A DNA stretch of 56,659 bases from Streptohalobacillus salinus (lineage in GTDB: Bacteria; Bacillota; Bacilli; Bacillales; Amphibacillaceae): contig NZ_QJJR01000016.1 in NCBI RefSeq assembly GCF_003201605.1, forward strand, positions 1 to 56,659, given 5' to 3'. Made by a program: the position numbers and the translations under genes. Positions 46,132 to 54,223 of this stretch are shown one piece after another. How positions within the stretch are numbered: the first letter of the stretch is position 1; every line of letters begins with the position of its first letter. The notes under the pieces are model-generated. The model saw only the letters and a program-made list of their open reading frames with translations, did no database searches and was not told where the DNA came from.

Positions 46132-47928
46132 TTGAAAAAATTAGTATTAAGTAGTTTAGTCGTTCTCATGTTGGTATTAGCTGGCTGTGTTAGTACGGAG
46201 TCTGACCAAGGGGATAACGATGACGCCGAAGGAAATGGTGAAGCGCCAACCCTTTCAGTACTTGGAATGAGCACAAGTGAAGATGATTTAAATATTTTAC
46301 GTGACCAACTCACGCAAACGGGTTTTAACGTGGATTTAAACATTCAACCAGACTATGGTAGCTTTGCCACGCAACGTGAAGCTGGCAATTATGATCTTGC
46401 CTTAACGAGCTGGACCACCGTAACCGGTAATCCTGATTATGCGGTTCGCTCACTCTTTACTTCTGATGGAGATAACAGTTTATTCGCAGATGAAACAGCG
46501 GATCAATTAATCAATCAAGCAAGTACAGAACTACCTGAAGACTATCAAGAGACTTATCGTCAACTTGAACAACATATTGTCTTTGATCAAGCATACATTG
46601 CGCCAATCTATGTCTCTTATAAAGCGCAAGGTGTCAATCATGAAGTACTTGATGAATCAACGGTCCGCTTACCTAAGTCTCGAGCAGCTGTTTGGGAAGC
46701 GTATGACTTCAATGATGAATCGCAGCGTGATACGCAGCCAGTCATTGTGCACCAACCCATTGGCGATTTAACCTCTCTTGATCCGATTAAAGGTAATGAT
46801 GGATCAATTAACACATTAAATACAAATATGTATGTCCGTTTAGTAAACTTAACAGACGATGACCAAGTGGTCTCTGACGGGTCATTATCATACAGTCATG
46901 CGATTGCCGAAGGCAATACTGACTATTACTTCGTCTTACGCGACGATTTATCTTTTGCCGCTGTCTCTGAAGGTGAGGTCGTCAATACTGGCGAACGTGT
47001 CGGAGCTGAAGATGTGAAATTCTCACTCGACCGCGCTAGAGATCGTAACGCTGTGCCTGACCACCGGACTTACAGCTTGCATGAAAGCATGGAAACAATT
47101 GAAATTGTTGATGATGTTCGTGCACTTGACGTAACAACAGCGACTGGTGAAACAATTAAAGCAGCACTTGAGGCTGATCTCTCAACACCGATTGATAGCT
47201 TAACATCTGATAAAAATGAGGCAGCTAATGCAAATGGCACGTATCAAGTTGTCAAGGTCACAACGACCAATCCATTCCCACAAGTGCTCAACTATCTAGC
47301 ACACCAGTCAGCGGGAATTGTTTCAAAAACACAAGTTGAAAGCATCAATACATTTGACGTAGAGGACTATGATGTCAATACCGATATCGCCTATGGTGAT
47401 CAACGTACCGTCACTGAAGGCTCTGATTATGAAAACACCTTATACGCAAGTGGTCCTTACATTATGACAAGTAAAAATGATTATGAAGCAACTTTCGTTA
47501 AAAATCCGGGTTATATGCCTGACACTGCATACGAGCCGAACATTAACACAGTGATTGTCAGATTTATTCAAGACAGTGAAAGTGCGCTATCAAGCTTGCG
47601 TAATGGCGAGATTCACATTTTAAATGGTGTGAGTGAAACGCGTTATGACACGGTGATTGAAGATGAATCGCTTACCTTACAACAAAATGAAAGTAACGGC
47701 GTGACTTACCTTGCGATGAACACGCGTGATGGGGTACTTGCAGACAACTTAGACTTACGTCAAGCTGTTCTGAAATCGATTGACCCAGAAGCGTTTATCT
47801 CTTTCTATCAAGGCAATAAGATGGCTACTGTATCAACAGTCACACCACTTGTTGATACCGGACTTACTCACGAGGCTGATGAAGAAGAAGCGCAACGTTT
47901 ATTGAATGAATGGCAACAAGATGAATGA
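46132..47928 (+). CDS. Peptide-binding lipoprotein with circularly permuted SBP_bac_5 domain
   Basis: 598 residues with lipobox LVLAGC (Cys19) and an acidic linker. The segment at about residues 38-170 resembles the usual C-terminal part of SBP_bac_5 proteins: LRDQLTQTGFNVDLNIQ, then AGNYDLALTSWTTVTGNPDY, and IVFDQAYIAPIYVSYKAQGV. The segment from about 200 to the end resembles the usual N-terminal and middle parts: LTSLDPIKGNDGSINTLNTN, GAEDVKFSLDRA, SGPYIMTSKNDY, LRQAVLKSIDPEAF. It finishes at EEEAQRLLNEWQQDE, where an ordinary protein would continue into the C-terminal lobe. The start is TTG with AAGGGGG upstream. Ligand unknown; oligopeptides likely. Confidence 0.9.
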   Translation: MKKLVLSSLVVLMLVLAGCVSTESDQGDNDDAEGNGEAPTLSVLGMSTSEDDLNILRDQLTQTGFNVDLNIQPDYGSFATQREAGNYDLALTSWTTVTGNPDYAVRSLFTSDGDNSLFADETADQLINQASTELPEDYQETYRQLEQHIVFDQAYIAPIYVSYKAQGVNHEVLDESTVRLPKSRAAVWEAYDFNDESQRDTQPVIVHQPIGDLTSLDPIKGNDGSINTLNTNMYVRLVNLTDDDQVVSDGSLSYSHAIAEGNTDYYFVLRDDLSFAAVSEGEVVNTGERVGAEDVKFSLDRARDRNAVPDHRTYSLHESMETIEIVDDVRALDVTTATGETIKAALEADLSTPIDSLTSDKNEAANANGTYQVVKVTTTNPFPQVLNYLAHQSAGIVSKTQVESINTFDVEDYDVNTDIAYGDQRTVTEGSDYENTLYASGPYIMTSKNDYEATFVKNPGYMPDTAYEPNINTVIVRFIQDSESALSSLRNGEIHILNGVSETRYDTVIEDESLTLQQNESNGVTYLAMNTRDGVLADNLDLRQAVLKSIDPEAFISFYQGNKMATVSTVTPLVDTGLTHEADEEEAQRLLNEWQQDE

Positions 47929-47935
47929 TTAAACG

Positions 47936-47983
47936 AAACCAGCGACAAGCCCTATTTTGATTGGGGCTCATCGCTGGTTTTTT
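47936..47983 (+). terminator. First terminator of the permease/SBP operon
   Basis: AAACCAGCGA pairs with TCGCTGGTTT with an inner AGCCC/GGGCT stem, then a T run. Confidence 0.85.
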
Positions 47984-47985
47984 AC

Positions 47986-48017
47986 CGGGGAATAGCGTTG
48001 GCTATTCCCGTTTTTTT
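47986..48017 (+). terminator. Second, tandem terminator
   Basis: GGGGAATAGC pairs with GCTATTCCC around GTTG and is followed by seven T. It lies directly after the first terminator and shuts off any read-through. Confidence 0.88.
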
Positions 48018-48108
48018 ATGCTTATGGCACAGGTACATCCTCTTTCTTCCACTACCTTTTCTCTCTTTTGGATGATTCATTTTTGATCCCTTTACTTAAT
48101 GTGCCTAA

Positions 48109-48249
48109 TCACACACCGATGGATCCAATGATTGCAACAACCAATAAATCAGGTAATTTATCATGACGTACGATATAGATGATCAGTGAGCTAACTACAG
48201 CACAAATCAGAAACACTCCATCACGTTTAGTAAATGTCACAATAACCAC
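48109..48249 (-). CDS. 46-residue membrane peptide, unrecognised
   Basis: A minus-strand frame from GTG (48249) reads MVIVTFTKRDGVFLICAV, then a continuous hydrophobic helix (VVSSLIIYIVR), a short polar turn (HDKLPD) and a second hydrophobic end (LLVVAIIGSIGV). A second GTG at 48240 is about 12 nt from AAAAGG and may be the true start (43 residues). The two-helix hairpin pattern is that of small membrane peptides. It is too short to assign; it could be chance. Confidence 0.4.
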   Translation of the reverse strand: MVIVTFTKRDGVFLICAVVSSLIIYIVRHDKLPDLLVVAIIGSIGV

Positions 48250-48429
48250 ACGCCTTTTTTATCGCTCATCCTGGCGCTTACTTCTCCCCTGAAAGGCATG
48301 AGGAGAAAGAGATAGACATTTCTCCAGCAATAAGCTTTATCGTTCGTATATTTCCCCAAGTATGTCAATTCAATGATTTTTTTCAGGCCTCTAGACAAAT
48401 GATGACCAAACCCAGAACGTTTACGCATG

Positions 48430-49173
48430 TCACGACAGAAAGAGGTAAATAGCTGAGACCACTGTCGTAAAGAAAACCAGGGAACGGTAAGTCTTCTCCT
48501 CGATGTGATGAATAACCAAAATACCTAATCGCGTGCCGATAAAGATAACCGGCAACAATACTAGCGCTAATCGTAAGCTACTCACATCAATTGATTCCCA
48601 AATAAAGATGTGAAACGGTAGTTTAATCATATTTGTCACTAAAAAGAACCAGGCTGTCGTTGCAATCATTTTACGCTTATCAATGCGTTTGCTTAATATG
48701 TAGACAGAAAAAATTGGTCCCGCCGCATTTCCAACCATTGAAGAAAATCCACTGAGTACCCCGACCAAAGAAGCAACAAACGTTTTATTGGTGAAAGTAA
48801 TTGGCCGGGTGGAGCGTTCACGATAGAACAACAGACCAATGCAGACAAGAACAATGACGCCAATCGTCCACTTGAACTGCTGATCATTGATGACGTGCCC
48901 ATAGACGACACCTGCGATAACCCCAAGGAGTGTCGCTGGCATTAAATGTCCAATATCCTTAATGCTGACTTCTTTGCCATAATGCCGGACAGCAAATACG
49001 TCTCCCATCATTAACAGCAACAACATCATTCCTGCTGAAGGTTGCCCACCAAAGGTAATGGCCATAAGGACAACAACCGGAATTGTCGACCCTTGAATAC
49101 CTGTTTTGGCAAAGCCAATGCCAATCGCTGCGATGATTAAGACCACCCATTCAATCCATTGATACTCCGGCAT
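48430..49173 (-). CDS. TauE/SafE (TSUP) family membrane transporter
   Basis: 247 residues with about eight helices. Typical TSUP features are the N-terminal IGFAKTGIQGS and, after the centre, the matching GVLSGFSSMVGNAAGPIFSVY. Family members export or import sulfite, sulfonates or other organic anions. No sulfur gene lies near, so the substrate is open. AAGGAA touches the GTG three codons upstream, so the ATG at 49173 (9-nt spacing) is preferred. Confidence 0.88.
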   Translation of the reverse strand: MPEYQWIEWVVLIIAAIGIGFAKTGIQGSTIPVVVLMAITFGGQPSAGMMLLLLMMGDVFAVRHYGKEVSIKDIGHLMPATLLGVIAGVVYGHVINDQQFKWTIGVIVLVCIGLLFYRERSTRPITFTNKTFVASLVGVLSGFSSMVGNAAGPIFSVYILSKRIDKRKMIATTAWFFLVTNMIKLPFHIFIWESIDVSSLRLALVLLPVIFIGTRLGILVIHHIEEKTYRSLVFFTTVVSAIYLFLS

Positions 49174-49409
49174 TTCTTTCACTTCCTTTTTGTTGATATA
49201 ATCGCTTCACTTTTTTCTTTCAACGACAAACGGTTTACTAAATGTAACGTCTCTCGTTACTATAGCATACCTCGACGGATTGCTTAAGTGTCTCTAATAT
49301 AAGCGTGTTAAAGTTAATCGCTTTTTGTTTCCTTATCGGTTTCTTCATGCATCAGGTGGTCAAGCTGTGCTATGATAAGAATGAGAATATTTGGTTAGGA
49401 GTTGCTCAT

Positions 49410-51056
49410 ATGGGAGAGATTTATTTTGAAAAACAACCCTTCACAAAAGAAGCATTAAGAAAGCTTGAGGGCCCCTTTATTGATGACTATCCAGTTGTCT
49501 ATATTATTTATAGTGAGACAGGCAAGCCGACGGCTTACATCGGACAGACGGTTCATGCCAAACAACGGATGTACCAACACCTAAAAGACCCTAAACGAAA
49601 ACGTTTAAACCAAATCTTAGTGATTGGTTATGAAAAGTTCAATCAATCCGCTACTTATAATATTGAATCAAATTTAATCAATTACTTTATCGCTGAGAAG
49701 AGGTACCAACTACAAAACGTTAGCCAAACAACCGTCAGTCAAATTCATAACTATTACGACAAAGCCTATTACCATCGTGAAGTGTTTAAAGACATCTGGC
49801 AAGGGTTAAAAACCAAACAGATTGTCCAGCAAGACATTGAGGTACTAGAAAATCGTGATGTATTTAAGCTCTCACCTTATAAATCATTATCCGCATCACA
49901 ACTTCATGTCAAAAATGAAATTCTAGACTACTGCACGCGACATATCACACAAGCCGGCCAGCATGTCTTCTTAATTAAAGGTGAGGCGGGGACAGGAAAA
50001 AGTGTTGTCCTTAGCTCATTATTTAATACTTTACAAGACTATGCCCATGACAAAAGCTCCACGCTTTACCAGGCTGAGAATTATTTACTTGTGAATCATA
50101 GTGAGATGATTAAAACATATGAGAGCATTGCCGAGAGCTTACCTAACCTTAAAAAGAAAAACTTTTTAAAGCCAACCAGCTTCATTAATAAAGTCGACAG
50201 TGGCGCCATTAAACATGCTGATGTTGTTTTAGTAGACGAAGCCCACTTGCTTCTCAGTAAAGCTGATGCTTACAACAATTTTAATTATGATAATCAACTG
50301 GAAGAGATCATCAAACGCAGTAAGGTCACGGTCGTTATTTTTGATCCGAAACAAGTTCTCAAACTCAAAAGTTATTGGAATGACGAGACCATCCAACAGA
50401 TCGTGGCCCCGTATCAGCCGAAACTTTATCACTTAACTGACCAATTCAGGATCCAAGCAAGTCAACAGGTCCCCGACTGGATTGATCAATTTATCCAGGG
50501 ACGCTTTTTGCCGATTCCGAAGGAAACGGCAGGTTTTGAGTTCAAGGTATTCAAAAACGGGGAAGCGATTAAACAAGCCATCTTCGAAAAAAATGCGACG
50601 GTAGGTTTATCACGACTCGTATCGACGTTCGATTATTTACATAAAAAAGATGGAAATCAATACATGGTTGATGAGCATGGTATTAACCTACCCTGGAATC
50701 AAACAAGCGCAAAGACAACTTGGGCTGAGGAAGCCGCAACCGTAAAAGAAGTTGGTTCAATCTATACCGTACAAGGCTTTGATTTGAATTATGTTGGTGT
50801 TGTCATTGGTCCTTCCGTCCGTTATGATCACGCAACAGATCAACTCGTGATTGACCCTGCAAAATATAAAGATACCGAAGCTTACCGAAAACGTTCAGAC
50901 CTAACGAAGACAGAACATGACCAATTAAAAATTAATATTATCTTAAATTCGTTGAATGTTTTAATGAAACGTGGCATTCATGGGCTTTATTTGTATGCGA
51001 CCGATCCAGCACTACGCGAGAAGTTACTTGAACTTGAACGGGAGGGAAAACGATGA
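49410..51056 (+). CDS. GIY-YIG nuclease-like domain fused to DUF2075 helicase/ATPase
   Basis: 548 residues. An N-terminal GIY-YIG-like domain (about 1-120) has PVVYIIYSETGKPTAYIGQT, HAKQRMYQHL, and Glu in NIESNLINYF. The DUF2075 superfamily-1-like ATPase follows (about 175-540) with Walker A IKGEAGTGKSVVLSS, Walker B ADVVLVDEAHLLLS, a DQFRIQAS motif and TVQGFDLNYVGVVIG near the end. The nuclease plus helicase fusion suggests DNA or RNA processing. The frame opens 35 codons earlier, but GGAG is 8 nt before the ATG at 49410. The stop overlaps the next start (ATGA). Confidence 0.88.
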   Translation: MGEIYFEKQPFTKEALRKLEGPFIDDYPVVYIIYSETGKPTAYIGQTVHAKQRMYQHLKDPKRKRLNQILVIGYEKFNQSATYNIESNLINYFIAEKRYQLQNVSQTTVSQIHNYYDKAYYHREVFKDIWQGLKTKQIVQQDIEVLENRDVFKLSPYKSLSASQLHVKNEILDYCTRHITQAGQHVFLIKGEAGTGKSVVLSSLFNTLQDYAHDKSSTLYQAENYLLVNHSEMIKTYESIAESLPNLKKKNFLKPTSFINKVDSGAIKHADVVLVDEAHLLLSKADAYNNFNYDNQLEEIIKRSKVTVVIFDPKQVLKLKSYWNDETIQQIVAPYQPKLYHLTDQFRIQASQQVPDWIDQFIQGRFLPIPKETAGFEFKVFKNGEAIKQAIFEKNATVGLSRLVSTFDYLHKKDGNQYMVDEHGINLPWNQTSAKTTWAEEAATVKEVGSIYTVQGFDLNYVGVVIGPSVRYDHATDQLVIDPAKYKDTEAYRKRSDLTKTEHDQLKINIILNSLNVLMKRGIHGLYLYATDPALREKLLELEREGKR

Positions 51057-51394
51057 GTGAGGTGAAGCAGCTAATTGCTGCAATTAATGATTTTAGAGAG
51101 GCACGCGAGTGGCGACAATTTCACAATCCAAAAGATTTGGCACTGTCCTTATCATTAGAAAGTGCCGAGCTACTGGAAACCTTTCAGTGGAAGACTAGTC
51201 AGGAAGCACTTGCTACCAATCAGCAAGCAATGAAAGAAGAACTGGCCGATGTGCTTATTTACGCTTTAATGTTAGCAGATGATTTATCGCTTGACGTCAC
51301 CACGATTATCCAAGAGAAACTTGATCAAAACAACATGAAATACCCTGTGAAGAAAAGTACCGGTAAAAAAGATAAGTATACGACACTCGAGTAG
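51053..51394 (+). CDS. MazG-like nucleotide pyrophosphohydrolase
   Basis: 113 residues of the all-alpha NTP pyrophosphohydrolase fold. Metal-binding motifs EXXE (SLESAELLETFQW) and EXXD (MKEELADVLIYALML) are intact, and NNMKYPVKKSTGK near the end is the usual tail. Members hydrolyse NTPs or dNTPs to the monophosphate and pyrophosphate. Overlaps the DUF2075 gene by 4 bp (ATGA), so the two are translationally coupled and likely act together. GGGAGG precedes the start. Confidence 0.92.
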   Translation: MSEVKQLIAAINDFREAREWRQFHNPKDLALSLSLESAELLETFQWKTSQEALATNQQAMKEELADVLIYALMLADDLSLDVTTIIQEKLDQNNMKYPVKKSTGKKDKYTTLE

Positions 51395-51416
51395 TGACAT
51401 AACACTTTTATCCATA

Positions 51417-51454
51417 AGATAACCCCCTAGATATCTTTATCTAGGGGGTTATCT
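51417..51454. terminator. Hairpin between mazG-like gene and bceB
   Basis: A 14-bp stem AGATAACCCCCTAG with its complement around a 10-nt loop. It is GC-strong but without a T run on either side, placed between converging genes. Confidence 0.55.
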
Positions 51455-51492
51455 CTATCAAGTACTGCAATCGTGGTAATAACATCACAAAG

Positions 51493-53379
51493 TTAAAGGA
51501 TCCGCATGATTTGTTTAAGATAAAAATGACGTGCCATTAGGAAATAGATCAATTGAATCATACCAAAACTAGCTAACACAAGTGTAGACTCCATCAGTAA
51601 ATTATAGTCAAAGAAGTGTGAAAGCGCCGTTAAAGCCACAGCTCCATGCACAAGTGCGACAACAATTGGTGAAAAGAACAAGATGGCAAGTTGTTGAGTA
51701 ACCACCTGTTTTAGCTCTGACTCTGTTAAGCCTATTTTAGTAATCGCTTTGAATTTCAACTTCTCTTGATCAAAGTCAGTAAATACCCGGAAGTATAAAA
51801 AGCTACCTGCGGAAACAAAAAAGACTAAACCAATAAATAAACCGATGAACAATATTGGACCATAGCCCTTTTCAATTTGGAAAATCGTATAGTCAGGAAA
51901 GTACATCCGTTGATTAGCGATTTCTTCCAGTTCCTCTCCAAGGCGTACGACCGTCTCAGTCGATAAATCACCTAGCATCCACATCGCATTTTTTTCTGTC
52001 CACTCAATATTTTCCAGTGTCCTAAACACATCGTCATGAACGACGAATGCACCATTTGGCGAATCAATCACTGGTGAACCCATCGCTGATGTCGCTTGAA
52101 TTACCTCACCCGTTGACGTTGAAACCGTCTCATTTAATAGACGCTTACTTACCCTAGATCCATCACTTATCAGAACATCTGTTGGCTCGATAACGATTGC
52201 TTCTTCGGTTGTTGGTGTGACTAACTCAGCATCAATCAAGTGTGCCAAGCGATTAAAATCACTCGAACGAATAACGGATATGACTGCATCGTCACTTCCA
52301 ATATTTACATATGCTAAATCCACAACTTCGTGTTCAACATCCAAGCCTTCATCTGCAAATAAGGTGTTAATGTTCTCAATATCTTGACTAACGGCTTCGG
52401 GTTCATCCCCGCGATGCGGCAAATAATTCATAGCATATGGACTCGAGTCATTTACGCCTTTCGTTATAAACGAATGGAAGCCAAATAGCGAGCCTATCGC
52501 GCTAAAGGCGACCGTAGAAATCATTGCTACCATGAAAAAAGTTCGTGCATTATCTTTTAACCGGTATGATAAGTCCGAAAACAACAACAGATTTGTTTTT
52601 CGCCAAAAGATAAACCGGTTTTTCTTTAATAAGCGTACAACATACACACTAAGTTGCGTATAGAAAAAGTAAGTGCCAATCATCACGATAATCACCACAG
52701 GGACAAGGGCAATAATAACCTCAGTCCCTCTTACCATCAGAGCTATTATATAACCAGTGATTAATAATATTGCTCCTAGAAGTGATAATATCCAATTTGA
52801 TTTTGGTTCACCTTTAGAGCGCACATTGCCTTTTAATAAATCGACCAGCTTTGTGGTCCGAAGAATAAACGCAACAAATAATGAAATGAATAGAAATAAC
52901 AACGTAAAACTTGCTAGTGTTATTAGAATTGCTTGTATTGGGAAGTAGAAATACAAAGACTCCTCAATGATTAAAACGTTTTCTGCCACTAATAATATTG
53001 CTTTAGCAAATAACAGGCCTAAACTAATTCCACCTATAGTTGAAAAGACACCAATGATTATATTTTCAAAAAAAACCATCGCTTTAATTTGTCGATTCGA
53101 TGCACCCAGCATCATTAAAAGACCGAACTCTCTCTTCCGTGATTGCAAGAAGCTACTCATCGAATATAAAATACAGAAAAAGGAAAACACATAAATAATC
53201 GCGCCCGCAGTTAGAATACCCGTAATCACATTTGGGTTAATCCCTGTAAATGCAGGATGAAAAGCAAAGAGCAAAAAAGTGAAAAAAACCATCACGGTAA
53301 ACATACTGCTTAAGAAATAAGCAATATACAACCGTTTATTCCGCATTACATTAAGGTAGGCGAATCGACGAAAGCTCAT
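51493..53379 (-). CDS. bceB: Bce-type FtsX-like ABC permease
   Basis: 628 residues with ten helices in a 1-3-2-4-like FtsX layout. The first helix is in RLYIAYFLSSMFTVMVFFTFLLF. A large extracytoplasmic domain of about 190 residues lies between helices 7 and 8 (about 320-510), the feature that defines BceB-type peptide antibiotic transporters. It works with BceA and signals flux to the BceS-like kinase encoded upstream. The start lies inside the end of the ATPase gene (29-bp overlap), so translation is coupled. The protected antibiotic (bacitracin or other lipid II binder) is not known. Confidence 0.9.
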   Translation of the reverse strand: MSFRRFAYLNVMRNKRLYIAYFLSSMFTVMVFFTFLLFAFHPAFTGINPNVITGILTAGAIIYVFSFFCILYSMSSFLQSRKREFGLLMMLGASNRQIKAMVFFENIIIGVFSTIGGISLGLLFAKAILLVAENVLIIEESLYFYFPIQAILITLASFTLLFLFISLFVAFILRTTKLVDLLKGNVRSKGEPKSNWILSLLGAILLITGYIIALMVRGTEVIIALVPVVIIVMIGTYFFYTQLSVYVVRLLKKNRFIFWRKTNLLLFSDLSYRLKDNARTFFMVAMISTVAFSAIGSLFGFHSFITKGVNDSSPYAMNYLPHRGDEPEAVSQDIENINTLFADEGLDVEHEVVDLAYVNIGSDDAVISVIRSSDFNRLAHLIDAELVTPTTEEAIVIEPTDVLISDGSRVSKRLLNETVSTSTGEVIQATSAMGSPVIDSPNGAFVVHDDVFRTLENIEWTEKNAMWMLGDLSTETVVRLGEELEEIANQRMYFPDYTIFQIEKGYGPILFIGLFIGLVFFVSAGSFLYFRVFTDFDQEKLKFKAITKIGLTESELKQVVTQQLAILFFSPIVVALVHGAVALTALSHFFDYNLLMESTLVLASFGMIQLIYFLMARHFYLKQIMRIL

Positions 53380-54121
53380 TTGCGTCGCCCCCCATCAATG
53401 ACAGCATATCGATGATTTTCTGAAAGAAAGCTTGGCGATTATCTCCACGGTTAATTTCAGCATGGAATTTACCATCACGAATAAAAACGACGCGATTAGA
53501 ATAGCTTGCTGCTTGCGGGTCGTGCGTCACCATCAATAAGCTTGTTTTCTCCTCTTTATTTAGGTCCATTAAGAGTTCCATAACATCTTTTGAGGCTTTT
53601 GAATCTAAATTACCTGTTGGTTCATCAGCAAGTAAGAGAGAGGGATCATGAATCATTGCTCTAGCAATTGCAACCCGTTGCGCTTGGCCGCCGGAGATTT
53701 CATAAGTTCGTTTCGTCATCATTTCACTGATGCCAAGGCGTTTCGCAATCGCTGCCGCTTTCTCTTTCATTTCTCTTACCGGCGTCCCTTCTAAAGTGAG
53801 CGGTAAAACAATATTCTCTTCAACCGTCAAGGTGTGTAGTAAGTTAAAGTCTTGAAAAACAAAGCCTAACGCCGTTCGCCTAAAGGTAGCTAATTCATGC
53901 TTACTTAAGCTATGGGGCTCTTTATCGTCTAGATAGATCTTTCCAGTCGTTGGGTGGTCGTTTGTTGAAATAAGATTCAACAGTGTCGTCTTTCCGCTCC
54001 CAGATGGGCCCATAATCGCTACAAACTCTCCGCTCTCTACTTCCAGGTCAATATCTGTTAAGGCGCGGTACTGTACTTTTCCTTCATATATTTTACTTAC
54101 TTTATTCAACGTCAACATCAT
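53351..54121 (-). CDS. bceA: Bce-type ABC transporter ATPase
   Basis: 256 residues. Walker A GPSGSGKTTLL (about 37-48), Q-loop FVFQDFNLLHTL, signature ISGGQAQRVAIARAM, Walker B LLLADEPTGNLDSKAS, and H-loop VTHDPQ, all intact and of the MacB/LolD-like class. Preceded by GGAGAAGG. Transcribed from the spacer after the kinase gene, where a BceR-type box and a TATACT -10 lie. Partner of the overlapping FtsX-like permease. Confidence 0.95.
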   Translation of the reverse strand: MMLTLNKVSKIYEGKVQYRALTDIDLEVESGEFVAIMGPSGSGKTTLLNLISTNDHPTTGKIYLDDKEPHSLSKHELATFRRTALGFVFQDFNLLHTLTVEENIVLPLTLEGTPVREMKEKAAAIAKRLGISEMMTKRTYEISGGQAQRVAIARAMIHDPSLLLADEPTGNLDSKASKDVMELLMDLNKEEKTSLLMVTHDPQAASYSNRVVFIRDGKFHAEINRGDNRQAFFQKIIDMLSLMGGDANELSSIRLP

Positions 54122-54159
54122 ACCTTCTCCTTTATAACTTTCGATTGGTTACTCATTTA

Positions 54160-54223
54160 AGTATACGAAACGCTAACTAAACAAACCATCGAAATAGCTT
54201 TCAAGGACCTTACACTTGTGTAA
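54160..54223 (-). promoter_or_regulatory. BceR-type box and bceAB promoter
   Basis: TTACACTTGTGTAA (54210-54223) is a perfect TTACA-N4-TGTAA inverted repeat, the BceR-family binding pattern. It covers the stop codon of the kinase gene. Downstream on the minus strand is TATACT (54160-54165) with a poor -35, as expected for an activator-dependent promoter. The bceA start is about 40 bp further on. Confidence 0.8.

Noticed and set aside
48237-48428. 63-codon minus-strand frame
   Set aside because: No ribosome site, mixed composition, and it is out of frame with the more plausible 46-residue peptide.
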